6,496 nt of DNA from Puniceicoccaceae bacterium. GTDB taxonomy: Bacteria; Verrucomicrobiota; Verrucomicrobiia; Opitutales; Coraliomargaritaceae. The translations under genes and the position numbers were made by a program. Under the pieces are notes generated by a model that searched no databases, was not told the DNA's origin, and saw only the letters and a program-made list of their open reading frames with translations. This document shows, piece after piece, positions 5,309-6,496 of this stretch. The DNA lies in NCBI GenBank assembly GCA_003567255.1, contig PWZW01000004.1, forward strand, positions 1 through 6,496. Reading direction: 5' to 3'. The first letter of the stretch is position 1, and each line of letters opens with the position of its first letter.

Positions 5309-6496
5309 GTGATTTCGTCTTTCAATGGCCGTCCATCCTGTTGCTGGGTATCCTTGTCCCACTGATCGGCCTTCTTTTGGCTCGCGCCCGCCGCGCCCGC
5401 AGGCGCCTTGCCGAGGCTGTGGGTGAAACCACCCGCACGGCCCGTGTGCTGCGTGATCACCTTCGCTTGATCGCCTTGCTCCTCATGATATTCGCCTTGG
5501 CCCGCCCCGGTTACGCTCCGGAGCGGGAAGGGTCGACGCGGAGTGCCCGCGACGTGGTTTTTGCGATTGATGTCTCCCGAAGCATGCTGGCGGAAGACGT
5601 CGTCCCCTCGCGACTCGAAGTGGCCAAGCAGGGAGTTCGCGATGCACTTGAGGTGCTAGGCGATCACCGGGTGGCGCTGGTGGCTTATGCCGGGAGTGCC
5701 TCGATTATCTGTCCCTTGACCTACGACCACGATTTTGTGCGTTACATGCTCGATCAGCTGCATCCCCGATCGGTTGAATTTGGGGGCACTACCTTACAGT
5801 CGGCGGTCGAGTTGGCGGTTGATCAGGTTTTCATGGAAGATCGCAAGGGTGGGCACGATTTCGTTGTGCTCACTGACGGGGGCGACCATGGGTCGAACAT
5901 GGATCGAGCCAAAGAGTCCTTGGAGGGAATGGAGGTAGATACCCTGTTTGTCGGGCTTGGCGATTCGAAGGACGCGGTGCCCATTCCGATGGAGGCGCAG
6001 AATGGGGAAGCCGTTTTTCTAGAGGTGGACGGGGAGGTCGTCTACACGCGATTGAAGGACGCTGAACTTGCCGATTTTGCGGCCAGTTCGGCGCGCATAG
6101 ATTATTTCAAGGCAGGAACGCGCCCGTTTCACCTGGGTCAAGTTTACCAGGACTATGCGGCGGATAAATCCGCGCCCGTGATGGAGCTTGATTCCCACGT
6201 GATGGTTTATCGGGAGGCGGCCTTTTTCTTCATGATTCCGGCCTTTTTATTACTTCTTTTTTCAGAACGCTGGGGAGTCCGGGGCTTACGGATCGTCTTG
6301 ATTGCTGGGCTGAGCTTTTTCGCCCTTCCGGAAGCTGTCGCGGCGGCAGAGGGCTCGTTTAGTGAGCAATTTGACGCGGCAGTGCGGATGTTGGAAGCAG
6401 GCGAGGCTTCAGACGCGGCCCAGTCGTTCAGCGCACTTTACGCAGCCGCCTCACGTGACGGAACCAATGCAGAGGTACTGGCTGCTGTACAGTTTA
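5305..6496 (+). CDS. batB: BatB-like vWA protein fused to a TPR-like (BatC-like) C-terminus, partial at the right edge
   Basis: The reading frame is open from ATG 5305 to the window end, giving at least 397 residues. Membrane helices lie at about 10-26 and 52-67, then ARPGY and a vWA domain. The MIDAS is intact: DVSRS at 89-93, a GGTT segment with Thr162 and Thr163, and Asp191 in LTDGGD. The run SMLAEDVVPSRLEVAK after the MIDAS is the BatB hallmark and separates it from BatA. The region after VGLGD contains PIP and DGEVVYTRLKDAELADFA, as in BatB. Two more hydrophobic helices follow (about 304-320 and 327-346). A segment from residue 349 on (FDAAVRMLEAGEASDAAQSFSALYAAA) has the small/large residue spacing of a TPR. 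Separate BatB proteins normally end near the helix before this, so this is probably a BatB-BatC fusion. The start codon is coupled to the batA stop; a GGAGG about 22 nt upstream is too far to be the main ribosome site. Confidence 0.9.
   Translation, partial: MSDFVFQWPSILLLGILVPLIGLLLARARRARRRLAEAVGETTRTARVLRDHLRLIALLLMIFALARPGYAPEREGSTRSARDVVFAIDVSRSMLAEDVVPSRLEVAKQGVRDALEVLGDHRVALVAYAGSASIICPLTYDHDFVRYMLDQLHPRSVEFGGTTLQSAVELAVDQVFMEDRKGGHDFVVLTDGGDHGSNMDRAKESLEGMEVDTLFVGLGDSKDAVPIPMEAQNGEAVFLEVDGEVVYTRLKDAELADFAASSARIDYFKAGTRPFHLGQVYQDYAADKSAPVMELDSHVMVYREAAFFFMIPAFLLLLFSERWGVRGLRIVLIAGLSFFALPEAVAAAEGSFSEQFDAAVRMLEAGEASDAAQSFSALYAAASRDGTNAEVLAAVQF

Noticed and set aside
5735..5938. Short plus-strand open frame inside the batB region
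   Set aside because: It is out of frame with the continuous BatB reading frame, which carries the MIDAS residues across the same stretch.
1..6496. CRISPR, tRNA, insertion sequence or phage features
   Set aside because: No spaced repeats, cloverleaf-like sequence, transposase motif or terminal inverted repeats were seen by eye. The window is almost wholly coding on one strand.

Overview
The window reads as one plus-strand gene cluster of a Gram-negative heterotroph. It holds the end of a sugar-symporter-like gene, a complete secreted sulfatase, and the first part of a Bat ('aerotolerance')-type MoxR/von Willebrand A operon. Secreted Cys-type sulfatases beside GPH-type sugar transporters, together with a Bat operon, suggest a polysaccharide-degrading marine or gut bacterium. 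A member of the PVC group (Verrucomicrobiota, for example Puniceicoccales-like) or Bacteroidota would fit. This assignment is inference: the window has no rRNA or marker gene, and base composition looks moderately GC-rich and even throughout.

Layout. Positions 2-133 encode the last 43 residues of a membrane transporter. After 43 nt comes an exported sulfatase (177-1793) with an intact CxPSR formylglycine motif. Its stop codon overlaps the start of a MoxR-family AAA+ ATPase (1790-2809) in an ATGA. After 46 nt comes a DUF58 protein (2856-3716), then a small protein with a signal-like N-terminus and a C-terminal membrane helix (3729-4265). This overlaps, again by ATGA, a BatA-like membrane-anchored vWA protein (4262-5308), which overlaps by ATGA a BatB-like vWA protein (5305 to the right edge). 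The BatB-like protein continues past its last membrane helix into a TPR-like segment, so it looks like a BatB-BatC fusion cut by the window end.

How the genes may work together. MoxR ATPases act with vWA-domain partners as chaperone or remodelling machines. Here the ATPase and DUF58 protein would be cytoplasmic. The BatA and BatB proteins are held at the inner membrane, and the small protein would present a beta-rich domain outside it. The transporter and sulfatase belong to sulfated-glycan use. The sulfatase-moxR overlap makes co-expression likely, but a functional link is only a hypothesis.

There is no gene-free stretch over 300 bases; the largest gaps are 43, 46 and 12 nt. I saw no RNA gene, mobile element, CRISPR array, convincing terminator or promoter.
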